Below, piece after piece: positions 1 through 10,800 of a stretch of DNA of 64,000 nucleotides; position 1 is the first letter of the stretch; the number at the start of each line of letters is the position of its first letter. The translations under genes and the position numbers were made by a program. The notes under the pieces are model-generated. The model saw nothing but the letters and a program-made list of their open reading frames with translations, was not told where the DNA came from and did no database searches. The DNA is from Undaria pinnatifida (lineage: Eukaryota > Sar > Phaeophyceae > Laminariales > Alariaceae). Where the stretch lies: positions 2,887,061-2,951,060 of the forward strand of contig JABAKD010000024.1 of NCBI GenBank assembly GCA_012845835.1. Reading direction: 5' to 3'.

Positions 1-477
1 GGGGACAATTGACTTGGAATAAATGCAGAGCAATGCCTGCGATTTCCAACCGCTATCATCGCGAGCGCTCTTAAATCGGGGTGCCCACTGAAACATCATA
101 AAAAAAAAGGCAGACTGACCAGGGGAGCACAAAAAAAAAAAAATAGCCACACAGGGGGACAGGGGGGAGCTTACTAAAACCAAGAAAACAAAAGTTGTAA
201 AGAAAACGTCAAATTTGTCGATTCGCACAGAATTCACAACGCTCCGATTTTTTTTTTCCTTTTGACCTTCTCTATCAATAGGAGTGTGGTTCCATTTTTC
301 TTTTTTGTGTGTGTGTGCTCTCCTGGTTTAACACACGCCCTGGGAGGCGTTTTCAGAGCCGATTTGTTTCCGAAACAAGCAGGACACACACAACGAAAAT
401 GGCGGGCTTTGGGAAAGTGATACGCTCGTACGGTGGAGGTGAATCCTTTTTTTTTCTGGAGCTCTTCACATGAGGGG

Positions 478-853
478 GTATTCTTATAAGGCTTAGTTTG
501 GGTAAGCTATTGATTAACCTTGTGCAAGTGGTCAAACGGACTAATACCCCACCAATACCATAACAAATGGCATCGTCGACAGACCATGGATTTTTTGGGT
601 CGTGGGTCAAATCCCACATCCACCTTATAATAAACTTTTTCAGACTTTCCCCGTGTCGAACTTGAAAAAAATACTCTCCCCGGTATACCCAGGAAAATAA
701 ATCGCTTGGATATTGACAGGTCCGCCCGTATATCCGGCTGACCTGCTACTATCCCGCCGTTTCAGGGGGGGGGAGTGTTATAAGGATTAGTTTGGGTAAG
801 CTATTGGCTAACCTTTTGCAAGTGGTCAAACGGGCTAACACCTCACTAACACC
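478..853 (+). repeat. Repeat K, two direct copies about 80 bp each
   Basis: Positions 478-562 and 774-853 are near-identical direct copies of a unit that starts TTATAAGG, continues through GGGTAAGCTATTG and ends near CTAACACC. About 210 bp lie between them, including a G-rich tract after CGCCGTTTCAG. The same unit and the same spacer piece recur in inverse orientation at 5781-5934, so this is a dispersed element and not a local duplication. The class is unknown. Confidence 0.6.
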
Positions 854-1976
854 TTAAAAGTACCATCTTATACCCCCCACTCGAAAAACGATTCTGAGAC
901 AAACTGATCAAGTGCAAATCCGACTAAGAAAACCCATTAGCCAAGAAATACTCGTACAAAAACAATCGTTTCCTGCGGAACAAGAATGTCGGGCGTTCCA
1001 ACGTTTTTGGGCTTTCAAGACGCCTCGTCGTTCAGAATATTTAGTCGAAAAAAGTGCATATTAAGTCGAAAAGTGCGTCGTATTGTGCTATCTCTTATCA
1101 TAGCACGCGTCATGTGTACAAGTATGTACTCGAAGCATTTTCCGTAGACGCATCGCTCAGCGCCCTCACTCTCCCCTTGGTCGAGAAAAATATGCTTCGA
1201 AAATTCATCGGAGGGGATGTGATATCATGACTGCTGTTGCACGGCGGTACCATTCTGTCTGGAAGTATAAGCAATATTTTTTTTCAGTATTCATGTCTAA
1301 AGGTTGACCACATTTCTCCGTTCAAAACGGCACTATGTTTGCATTTAGAGCTCGAAATAGAGCGAAATCGTACCGGGTACAACGCTTAGTGGGTTCGTGG
1401 TTCGTTAGGCGTATTTTTATTCTGCTCTTTTATCCTAATTATTTCGCTTTTGTTTGCGTGAAAAAGGAGCATAAAAAAATTACACCACGTACTTGGTATA
1501 ATGCTATTAACACCATCTTTTCCACACAAAAGTGCTCGTCATGCTAGAAAAAAGTCCAATGATGCTACTGTTATGCTCGTAGCCACGCCTAATTGTGCCA
1601 CCTAGATCGTGATAACGACGGAACTATGCCAAAATAATTACTGTCATCAACTACTGGATACTGGTACACGTACGATATGACATACAGTACAGGGCATCTG
1701 AGTAGAAACCGGATGACTAGAAAAGCAGGCTGAAATTTTAAGGGGAAAAGCAGAAAGTCGGGAGGCGTTTTACTGAACTTAGTGTGCAACACACCCTTTC
1801 TCAAACAAGAAACCCAGCGTGGGTCGGCATTCCTTATCATTATTAGGTATGTATCATATCTCGTACTCGAGCTTGGTGGCTCACCTAGCAGCGGCAATGG
1901 CGAGTTCCTCATGACTGCAGTCGGGCCGAACGTGCAGTTCGTGGTGCCCCATGTACGTCAGTAAGGTCTTGCGCTA

Positions 1977-2290
1977 TTGGTGGTGGCGGTGATGGTGGTG
2001 GTGATGGTGGTGTCCGTGTTGGTGGCGGTGATGGTGATGATGGTGTCGGTGGTGGTGGTAGTGGTGGTGGCGGCGGTGATTATGGTGATGGTGGTGGTGG
2101 TGGCGGTGGTGTTGGTGTTGTTGTTGGTGGTGGTAGTGGTGGTGGTGGTGGTGGTGTTGGTGGTGGTGTCGGTGTCGGCGGTGGCGGTGGTGGTGCGGGG
2201 GGTTGGGGGAGAGGGTAGGTGGTGGAGGTGACGGTGTGTTGGTGGTGATGGGGGTGATGGTTGTTGATGTTTTGGTTGATGTGCGATGAG
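1977..2290. repeat. GGT/GTG-rich microsatellite
   Basis: About 310 bp of interrupted GGT/GTG/GAT triplets. All long open frames here encode mono-amino-acid runs (V, T, H or P) and are artefacts of the triplet repeat. Confidence 0.9.
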
Positions 2291-2386
2291 GATGGTTGAT
2301 GAGGATGGTTGAGCACAAGCGGCAAAATCGCAGAAGAAACAAAACAAATCACATTGCACCAGAGACCAATGGACAAAAAACGGAAG

Positions 2387-2462
2387 ACTGGGTATCACGC
2401 AGCTTGCAAAGATGAGTATCGACCATTAAATTGATCGAACTCACAGCTGACGTATTGGTAAT
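2387..2462 (-). repeat. Repeat G copy
   Basis: It contains the family core AGCTTGCAAAGATGAG followed by a GATCGAACTCACAGCTGACG-like end. The same core is found at 15975-16045, 16712-16990, 18795-18895, 28838-29045 and 63055-63130. Confidence 0.55.
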
Positions 2463-3246
2463 CATTTTGATAAAAAACAGCAGAATCTAAAGCAGCAGCG
2501 GCAGCTAAAACAGACCAAGACTCAGCAGCATAACTCAAAATTTAGCGAGAACACCAACCAGGCACCCTGAGGCACCGACTCGCAGAATTAGCCAAAGATA
2601 TCGACTGGCAGCCCATCACCCAGAAACTGACGACCGACGTTTTCCTCAATAAAACTATCAGGTACCTGGCAGTGAAGATATTGGCAAGGGTCGGTCACGG
2701 CATTTTTTTCGAAAACTGCCGTCCGTCACGCCGGTCACACTATACTCGTATGATACCTTAAGCTGCCGTCATCAGACATCGTTGGCAGAAGCAGTATGCA
2801 TACTTGTAGCAGAACGAGCAGTAGCGGTAGGTAGCAGAAGCAGAGCGAACAATCCTTTTTTCTTTTTTTTTCGTCCGAAGAAGGTCATGGTCACGAACGG
2901 TACTAATAGCAGTAATCCAGCAGCAGCAGCAGCAGCAGCAGCAAAACAGGGACGTTCAATACAGGCACACACGCACGCAGGCAGAACGACACACAAATAC
3001 ATACACACGACAGAGGTGCAGCTAGTGGCCAAGGAAGTGGAGGTGGAGCAGAAGGAGGACCAGCAGGAGGAGGCGGAGGAGGAGAAAGGAGCGAGGCAAC
3101 TACTGCTGCACCGAGCTGGCCCATCCCTCGTATTGCAAATGCTCGCAAATGCGTAGTCTCGCCGCCTCTCGTCTACCACTCTATTTTACTGTGTTTTTTT
3201 ACGCAGCCGAAAAAAACAGGACGCGATCAAAAATATATAAACGTAC

Positions 3247-3354
3247 CGGGAGTCTGCGGAAGTCCACCTTGAGGCGCTTCGGGTACGGCTCCCTCCGGTT
3301 GAACGGGAAGTAAGGTCCCTGGGACTCATCGACCACGTCTTCTTGCATGATGCT
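3247..3354 (-). CDS. Exon of an unidentified minus-strand gene (possible start exon)
   Basis: Read on the minus strand this is an uninterrupted 36-codon exon with a CAG acceptor before 3354 and a CCG|GTACGT donor after 3247. It encodes SIMQEDVVDESQG followed by PYFPFNRREPYPKRLKVDF. An ATG at 3346-3348 could be the initiator. The composition (acidic start, then basic/aromatic) is protein-like and the base use is GC-rich against an AT-rich surround. I do not recognise the family. Following exons would lie towards position 1 or outside the window; I saw none. Upstream (3355-3470, minus) is CTG/GCC-rich sequence that could be 5' leader. Confidence 0.45.
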
Positions 3355-4117
3355 CTGCCGGGAGCAAGGCGGCCGGCAGTCGGCAGCCGCAGCAACAGTC
3401 AGTAGCGGCAGAGCAAGCTCAAACAGACGTGAAGTTTAGCTTTCAAAGTTGAACTAGTTTTTGTTGCACTCTGTTACAGAGCCCAATCAATCGACCGAGA
3501 AAGAAAAAGAGCTAGAATTGCGCAGCTAGACACAGCGCATAGCGCAGCTTGCGCACAGGCTAACTCCGCGACTAGCCAAGTCTCTATCGGGTGAGCTTGG
3601 CTCGAGGTTGCTCGCCGTGCCGAAGAGCCAAGCCACCCAGGAGCGCAAGAGCTGCGCAACGTTCCAAGAGCAGGGTGAAACTTGATCAAACAAGGAAAAA
3701 GTCGGTAAAATCTCCGCAACCCACCCTCGTGTTCCACTTCCAGCGTCGGTGCTTGCCCGTGGCGTAAAAGTGTGGCTCCTCGCGAGAACAGATATCCTGT
3801 CCCGTCTGCTAGGTGTGAGTTGGCGTGGGCACTCGGTGTCGAGCTGTGTCGCTGTTGCTGCCGTGTGTCTACTCGAGACTTGTCGTAGCGCAGTGCATGT
3901 ATATGTATGTGTTTGACCAGCAAGCAAGAAAGAAAAAAAATCGACTCCCGGGAAGGTCGCGTGTCGAAATCCTGGAACAGTGCTGGAATGTTCCGGTTCG
4001 CCTTGAATAGCCCAAAACGACGGTTTCAGTATTTTTTCGACGAGAAAAGTCTCAGGATACGACGATTTTCGACGAGAAACTCGTTGGAGGCGACGATGTT
4101 AGACTAGAAAAGTGATC

Positions 4118-4146
4118 TTAGGGTTAGGGTTAGGGTGAGGGTTAGA
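4118..4146 (+). repeat. Short interstitial TTAGGG repeat
   Basis: About four tandem TTAGGG/TGAGGG units lie between unique sequence. Similar short tracts occur at 14511-14548, 55676-55700 and 56503-56522, and a long degenerate array at 25613-26685. Confidence 0.75.
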
Positions 4147-4574
4147 TTTTCTAGTCAACCCTATACTGTAAACCAAACAAGTTTTTACGGGCATCTGAAA
4201 AACATCAAAGGATACGCCAAGATTTATTAATAGCAAAATTAGGCGTATGGTTGACGACCAGTCTTAGCGTTAGGGGGGACGAAACCTATTATACTGCTCG
4301 TGTTAGTGCAGGAGTTCATACAAGGCCATAAAGGCCTGGCTAAAAACCTAATAGTGCGAAACTGTCACGTCCTGGCATCTTTGTATCTTTACACCAAGGC
4401 ACGTGTGCCCTTTTTCTTATTTCATGTCTCCGAGAGACAAAAAAGGTGAAGTGTCAGCAACATATAGAGGGGATGGCAACAGTAGCAGCAGTAGTAGCAG
4501 TCGTTGCTACGTATTAATGGGGTAGGTACGTAGGCATGCATCTCTGCGGCAATGCACACACGACGGGCAACTAG

Positions 4575-4712
4575 ATGTCGCTTATCGTTGCCGATGGTGC
4601 GTCCCAGACGGACAGCAGCTGTCTCAATGTCGGGGATGCGGAGGACGACTTCGGGACAGCTGGGAGGGGCCAGCAGCTGCGCGTTTCTCGGCTCCATGCA
4701 ACTTTCGTCGAG
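4575..4712 (+). CDS. Candidate first exon of the plus-strand kinase gene
   Basis: A 46-codon plus-strand frame starts at ATG 4575, directly after an in-frame TAG, and ends exactly at a GAG|GTATGA donor in phase 0. It begins MSLIVADGASQTDSS and ends RLHATFVE. Phase and donor match the next exons of the histidine-kinase-like gene, which would need a cytoplasmic N-terminus before its first membrane segment. The minus strand of the same stretch is also open, with a protein-like frame starting MEPRNAQLLAPPS near 4682, which could join in phase to the exon at 3247-3354. I cannot decide between them from sequence alone. Confidence 0.35.
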
Positions 4713-5780
4713 GTATGATATTTTCGTATTACTTTCCAGTAAGATCGGAACAAAATATTTATTTATTGTAGGCTATGATACTACAGCAGCAGCAGTAGCA
4801 GTAGTATGTTCCGGTTAAGGCTGTACGCTTTGCGTGTGCTATAGACTATCACAACGGCAAGTTGAGTGATGGATGCTGCCTCGCCGATGGACCAGGCCCT
4901 GTGTTGTGTGCTTGTTGCTCGTGAGGTACAGGTAGTAGTCGACCGTTAGATTTTGGTAAAAAAAACAACTTGTATCAATACTGCTGCTGCTTGCTGTTGT
5001 TTCGTACATATCGCTCGTTGAACCGAGGTGTGTGTGCGTGGTCTTGTCAATCCAGCAGAATTTTACGCACAAAAGGCAGCAGTACAACTCAGATGGTGGT
5101 CATGTGATAATCATGTGAATGACGGGCCACCCACCATCACCCACCATCATAATCATATGAACATCGTATACTATTAATAGTAGCAAAATAAAGAGATGTG
5201 GCGAAATGACATGGGGAAATGGTTGGCAGAGAGGGTCATGGAAGAGATGCTACTGCTTTATGGAAGGACATTCGATTTGTATCGGAACGACATCTACGCT
5301 GTATTGTCAAAGGGCAATAATAACCATTACTGCTTTATACGCGGTACGTAGTGCTACTATTATTACTATAAAAAATAATGCTGGGAGCTCGGAGCGGGGA
5401 AGTAGTGGCAGTAGCACAGCGCACCGCACATCGATCGCAAAGACTTGAAACAATACATTTGATCCTCCTGTGCTGAAAAGAGGGAAGAATAAGAAAGTGA
5501 CGACTAAAATATGCATGTGCGATTGATGTGCACGATTAGTTCCGGACGCCAATTCAGCGAAGCAGCAGCAAAGGCACACCGTGTAGCAGCAGCGGCAGCA
5601 AATACAATGAGGCGGTCAGGGCATCCGGGCTCGGACTATACGAGCATGGCAGCGCTAAAACAAATATACTCGCAGCGGCGTCGGCCTAACCGGTGGCAGT
5701 TCCTGATCTGAGGAGTTCAAACGGCCAGAAACGTGCACAGTATTAATAGTATAGTGATCGTCATATGGTAAATGTTAAGG

Positions 5781-5934
5781 TATTAGTCTAGTGGGGTATT
5801 AGCCCGCCTGACCACTTGCAAAATGTTAACCAATAGCTTACCCAACCTAAGCCTTGTAGCCCCCCCCCCCCCTGAAACGGCGGGATAGCAGGTCGGCCAA
5901 TAGCTTACCCAGACTAAGCCTTATAACACTGGCC
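5781..5934 (-). repeat. Repeat K, inverse copy with partial second unit
   Basis: The complement of the unit seen at 478-562 and 774-853, including the CGCCGTTTCAG plus homopolymer-G piece. It abuts the end of the eEF1A-like fragment at 5929, so the two are probably joined by the event that truncated the gene fragment. Confidence 0.6.
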
Positions 5935-6093
5935 TGTGTACCACGGCATGTTGGGCGAGGTGTCGATCATGTTGTCGCCTGCCCAGCCAGAGATGGGCAC
6001 GAACGGGATGTTCACGGGTTTGTAGCCCACCTTCTTCAGGTGGATCGCCACCTCCTCCTTGACCTCCGTGTAGCGAGACTCGCCGTACATCAC
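5929..6093 (-). pseudogene. eEF1A fragment (translation elongation factor 1-alpha)
   Basis: The minus strand reads 55 codons that match the G-domain end of eEF1A: SRYTEVKEEV, then LKKVGY, then FVPISGWAGDNMI and SPNMPWYTG. This region follows the NKMD guanine-specificity motif in the full protein. No other part of eEF1A (P-loop, DCPGH, domains 2-3) is visible nearby. No AG acceptor sits at the upstream edge, and the downstream edge runs straight into repeat K. It lies in intron 1 of the plus-strand gene, or upstream of that gene if exon 4575-4712 is not its own. I read it as a captured, truncated gene fragment; an isolated exon of a real gene is less likely. Confidence 0.7.
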
Positions 6094-6799
6094 CGAGATT
6101 AATATTAGAATAATACCAGGTTGGCAGGTAGGTAAAAAAGTGCCAACCTCTGAGAGCGCCTAGCAGAGCGGGTAGGTACGATTCGACGCGAGTCGACGAG
6201 GGAAGAAATGTTGAATTTTTCTCGCGACAAAAATGAAGGCACGTAAGATACCCTAGTGGGGAGGGGGGAGAAGGGCCCGCTACTGTATGTGACCCCGGAT
6301 CTGAGTTACTACTGGGAGGGAGGGCGAGAGAGAGTAGGGCGAGGGCAATAAGTGGGATGGACAAACAAATAAAAAGTTGGTGTTGACTTCGCATAATTAT
6401 TGCTCCTGCCCGTTTTGGTGTGCTTCGAATGCTGTGTTCCCATGACGACAACCGGGCGAAAATCGCCGGCTTCGACGACTGATACATTCGACAACCTACT
6501 GTACTGCACGCAAGTTGATCGTTTTCATGGCATTTGCACGAACGCGGTTTACGAGTGTGCTGTTCGGGTCGAAAGTTTTCCCGAGTACTCAAACTGATGT
6601 GACAAGTAAGTGTCGTACGAACTCGTACCGCAGTTTTGCTGGTGTTGGCGAGAGGAGGACGAGGAGAGGTGAGAGGAGGAGAGGTACAGATACTTGGATG
6701 GCCGTATAAGCATCTGTACCAGGATATGCATACGCGCCCGATGATAAGACATTCCGTCGACCACCGCTAAGGCAGGCGAGTCACTTTTTTTTTTTTTTT

Positions 6800-7210
6800 T
6801 TGCAGTGGATCGGGGTTACTCACGCGAGTGACGCCCGTGTTCCTGTTGCTGTACGCCAACCTTATCATACGAAACCCATCCGAACGATCTCAAATTCGGA
6901 TAACTACAGGTCTTAGGAGGCTGTATCTTAACATTGCGGTATGAAGCTTTTCGCTCTGCTCCTAAGTTTTTCGATATGAATCCGCAACGGAACGGTTTTC
7001 CGCGCTGTGCCAAGCAAACTGACTAAAGTGTTGTCGTCCCGTGAGGTACAGAGTCACTCACTCGTCCGAGTCGCTCAAACCTGGACGTGAAAAAAGAGAG
7101 ATACCCCTCCTGCCATTTGTTCGGTCGTAAGAAATCGAGGCTCGCTTTCTCACGATAACAAAAGAAAATTGACCGAAAAACGGTGCGCAGGGTCGGGTGC
7201 CACATTAAAT
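6800..7210 (-). mobile_element. Family B-related element, degenerate
   Basis: It contains the family B landmarks in inverse order: two CTCGCGAGTGA-type palindromic stretches (near 6831 and 7050), a TTCATGTCGCGAAATT-like stretch (here GATATGAATCCGC on the complement), and the CTGCGC/GCGCAG block. The terminal repeats are too worn to place exactly. Confidence 0.4.
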
Positions 7211-7326
7211 CCCTAGCAGTAGCGTGTGTTCAATGGTGGCGATAGTGTAAGAAGTCATGCCTCGACGCCTAATTAGGATTTGTTACTCGCGGACGCTTTC
7301 TGTATAATGTTCGCCGTTTTTTCAGC

Positions 7327-7530
7327 TGCGCTTCAGACGATCGCCCCGGGGGCAGCAGGACCGGTCGGCGACGGGCCGGCGCGTGTCCCTCTCGCGGGCA
7401 GCGTCTGCCTCCGTGGTCCTTTTGATGGCGGCCTCGTTTAAAGCTTTGGATGAGGAGAAAAACGGTCTAACCCTACCGTTCTCTAGTAGTGCGTTTGAAC
7501 GGCAGACGATGGCAAAGAGCCGAAAAAAAG
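7327..7530 (+). pseudogene. Duplicate of kinase exon 2 (exon 2a)
   Basis: Behind a TTTTTTCAG acceptor this phase-0 frame reads LRFRRSPRGQQDR, then GRRVSLSRAASASVV. The functional-looking copy at 7696 reads TMARGQQDRLARG, then RRVTLSRVVSASLI, and lies about 360 bp downstream. A third copy of only the first bases (CGGCAGACGATGGC) sits near 7493. The duplicate lacks a clear donor and runs into a stop near 7545. It may be an alternative exon, or a decoy left by tandem duplication. Confidence 0.5.
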
Positions 7531-7695
7531 AAAAAAAGTGTCGATAAAAAATAGTAGAAAAATTTAGAACGCCCGACCTCGAAAGCACTTTACCTATCTT
7601 CTCCTGTCCTCTGCTTCCTTTGTCCAACCAAGTACCTTAACCCCTCTTCTCCTCCCCCCTCCTTCAATTTACACATACTATTTTTGAAACGGCAG

Positions 7696-7893
7696 ACGAT
7701 GGCTCGGGGCCAACAAGACCGGTTGGCGAGGGGTCGACGCGTGACCTTGTCGCGGGTAGTGTCGGCCTCTCTTATTCTTTCGACCACAGCGTCGTGCCTC
7801 GTGCTGAACCGGAGTGGGCTGTCGGACCTAGCCCTTGGACGGATGAGCGTGGCGTTTGTGGCGCTCTTTTGGTTTTGGAGCACATTCACCGAG
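7696..7893 (+). CDS. Kinase exon 2 (first membrane segments)
   Basis: 66 codons, phase 0 to 0. The acceptor is CGGCAG after a CT-rich tract (7640-7670); the donor is ACCGAG|GTATGA. An ATG lies at codon 2 (7699), so translation could start here if 4575-4712 is not part of the gene. It encodes a basic N-terminus (RGQQDRLARGRR) and two hydrophobic stretches, VVSASLILSTTASCLVL and MSVAFVALFWFW, the likely first two membrane segments. Confidence 0.6.
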
Positions 7894-10800
7894 GTATGAT
7901 AGGCTGCCGTTAGCTTCCAACCCCAATCCTCGCGTCTCTAGCGCAGGGTGGAGGGTAGGGGGGTTAAATAATCGTATAATGCATGGCCGGAGTCCTTGGG
8001 GTCGTAGACTCTCGCATCCCTGCGATTCGGGACGGGGTATGCGGGGTTTTCACCGACCAGGCATGCATCGCGTGCACCACGCTCGAAGTGCCGTGAGATG
8101 TTTGGCGAGTCGCATGTCGAGTGAGCTGCGTCCTGCTAAGAATCACTCGTGAGGCGGACGTCGGCACCTTGAGCGTACGCTCTTGCGCATGGACGACGCT
8201 CCCGACTGACTAGATTTTTTTTCCAGGTGTAGCCACTTCCGGACAAAGGAATGGGGACACTATGTAACTGCCTTGTGGGTGCCTGACAGCATACGCACCG
8301 CATGATATGAGTCTCCCATTTGCGTGGAGTTATAGGCTCTTCACCCGGCCCGATGATCTAACTCGACCATCTGGGTGACCGCCAACAAAAAAAAAAACAA
8401 TGGTACCCTGGCTGTTTAGCTCACGCAGTGAATGGCGTGTTTTACAACGGCGCTGCCGACAGTCACCAACCCCAGGGTGCGGGATGGTGATACATCTAGG
8501 CCTACCCCCAACCCCAACCCCAACCCAGCCCCCAAACCTACTCGAAACCCTGAAACTCTCAAAACACTAGAGACGGTACAATGCTGACTAGCTATTTTGC
8601 CACTATACCCTTGTCGGGTCTTGTCGTTGAAACCTGGGTTCCTTCTCATGCTTTGGTCGTTGTACCTGGGTCTTAAAAAAAGTTTTTTTAACCCTTTTAC
8701 AACTGGAAACCCGTTTTTGGGGACAAAAATACTTGGATTTAGTATAGGGAGGGGTTCGGGGGCTTTAAAGGGGTCAACCACTCACCAGTGAAATAATTTT
8801 CCAACTCTAAGCCCAGGTAGTTCATAACCAACACGTGGGTGCGCTACACAACGGGTTCAAGAAAGGCCCACCTGGCGCGCGCAACCCCCCAAAGCAACGC
8901 TTGTATCACACACACATACCGCCGTTTTTATCATACTAAAACCGTTTCGTATGCAAACGCGTTTACTAAAAAATGTCATGTCTCGCCGTTCATTATCATA
9001 CAAAAAAATATAGCATTTTACAGTACATCCATAGGTGTTCACCCAAACAACATCTGTGCGATCGTTTTATCATGCATTTACCGTTTCGGTAAATATGCAA
9101 AGGTGTTCACCTATAGTCTGGTATGCCTGTGTATACCGCCGTTTTTATCGTACCAAAACCACTTCTTATGCAAACGTGTCCACCCAAAAAACGCCTGTAT
9201 CGACGTTTTATCGTCCCATTTTTGTTCAAAGGTGTTCAAGCGGGATACAGGGCGGGCTTGCAACGGCATCTCTTTCCTCTGTTTCGCGTTGTGTTTGTTT
9301 TACCACATCGTCTGGCACGCCACCTTCTCGGACACCCCTAGTTCCCACTGGTTACACGTTTCCAGCTCTAAGTCCAAGCGAATCGCCACCCAAACGCTTG
9401 TGCAACACCAAAAAGAAATTCCTTGTAACGCCGTTTTACCATACCAAAACCGTTTCGTGTATGCATCGTTTCTTAATGCGCCGTTTTTTTTTCGCATGTA
9501 CCGTTTTTCGTATTGTACCCCAACAAAAAGGTGTTCAAGCGGGATACAGGGCGCGTCTGCAACGGCATATCTTTCCTCTGCTTCGCGCTCTGGTCCTTCT
9601 CCCACATCGTCTGGCATTCCACCTCCTCGGAAGCTTCGAGCAATAGCACCACCGCCACCACGACAACCACGAGCAGCTCGGCGGGGGGGACCGCCGACGC
9701 AGCACCGGCGTGGGTGTGGGTAGACATCGCCGTCGCTTGGGCGGTAGCACCACTGACGGGGGGCAGTCTTGAGCTGAGCTTGTGGTGGTCCGTGATTCCT
9801 AGCTGGGCGTGCGTCACCGTGGCTTTGGGGTATGGGCTGCGTGCGGAAGAGGTAAGTACAGCGGTAGGCCACTAAAGCGCGGGGAACTTTCGTCTGGGTT
9901 TATATTTGGAGGACATTTTGACGAAAAAAAAAATGATGTCAAACGAATTAGGTGGATCTAAACATGCTTCGGAAAGCTCTTTTGAGCGGGCCCGTCCTAT
10001 TAGGCGGGAACGAGCCGGGAAGCTACGTAGTAGTGGACGTTTTTCCGTCGCCCCAAAAGGCGCTGCGACAATAATCGCCTCGTTCCCAAAAGTTGCCGTG
10101 AGTCGGCCCAAAATAGTTGCAGACGAAAGCCATCCAACTAGTTATCACTAGGAACTCGGGCTGGTGTACGTTCCTGTAAATGTTGCCAATTGCACGAGGC
10201 GATGGCGGAAGGCACATACCTGGTATCGACTACCTACTGCAGTAAAAAAAGCGACCTTGGCTTTCGCAGTTTTTGGCTCGGACAGTGCAGATTCACGACG
10301 TCGCCTTGACTCTCGGTTACGGGCTTGGGGTGCAGAGGAGGTACGTATGTGAAAAAAGGTCAATACTTCGTTCGTGTTTTTAGGACGTTTATTACCTGAG
10401 CTCTTTTCTTTTTTCCACCTTCGAGGCAGACGATACATCACAAGCGATACGTAGAGCACACGTTTAGACCACGAAAAATAGTGATTGGGGGGGGATAATA
10501 ACTCAGGGCTGTTCACGGGTCATGGCCCGACCCGTGGGTCAGATAATGGAATTTCCTAAATCTCACGGGTCGGTTCTCGTCGGGTCGGGTCGGGTCGGGT
10601 CGGGTCGGGTCGGATCTGGGTTTGGAGGTTCTCAAAATCCCACAGGTCGGTTCGTATCGAGTCGAGCCAAGGTGCCCACAATTCGTGGATCGGGTCAGCT
10701 CACGTCTGCAAGAAACTCTCACGGTTCGGATCGGGTGGAGAAATAATGTATTCAAAATGTCACGGAAGTGGTCAGGTTGCGACCCGCAATATACCGGATA

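Larger units (their letters stand above)
1..3240. other. Repeat-rich region without a recognised gene
   Basis: I see no exon here that I can support. It holds two copies of repeat K (478-562, 774-853), a GGT-rich microsatellite (1977-2290), a G-family repeat copy (2387-2462), and a purine-rich stretch with an AGC run near 2918-2943. The remaining AT-rich sequence has many short homopolymers and nothing recognisable. Confidence 0.5.

Noticed and set aside
478-853. Two direct copies of repeat K as terminal repeats of a retroelement
   Set aside because: Only about 210 bp lie between them, with no primer site or polypurine tract visible; K occurs alone elsewhere.
8839-9723. 294-codon plus-strand open frame
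   Set aside because: It runs through the intronic array and both copies of exon 3 in the wrong frame; the reading frame with membrane segments is another one.
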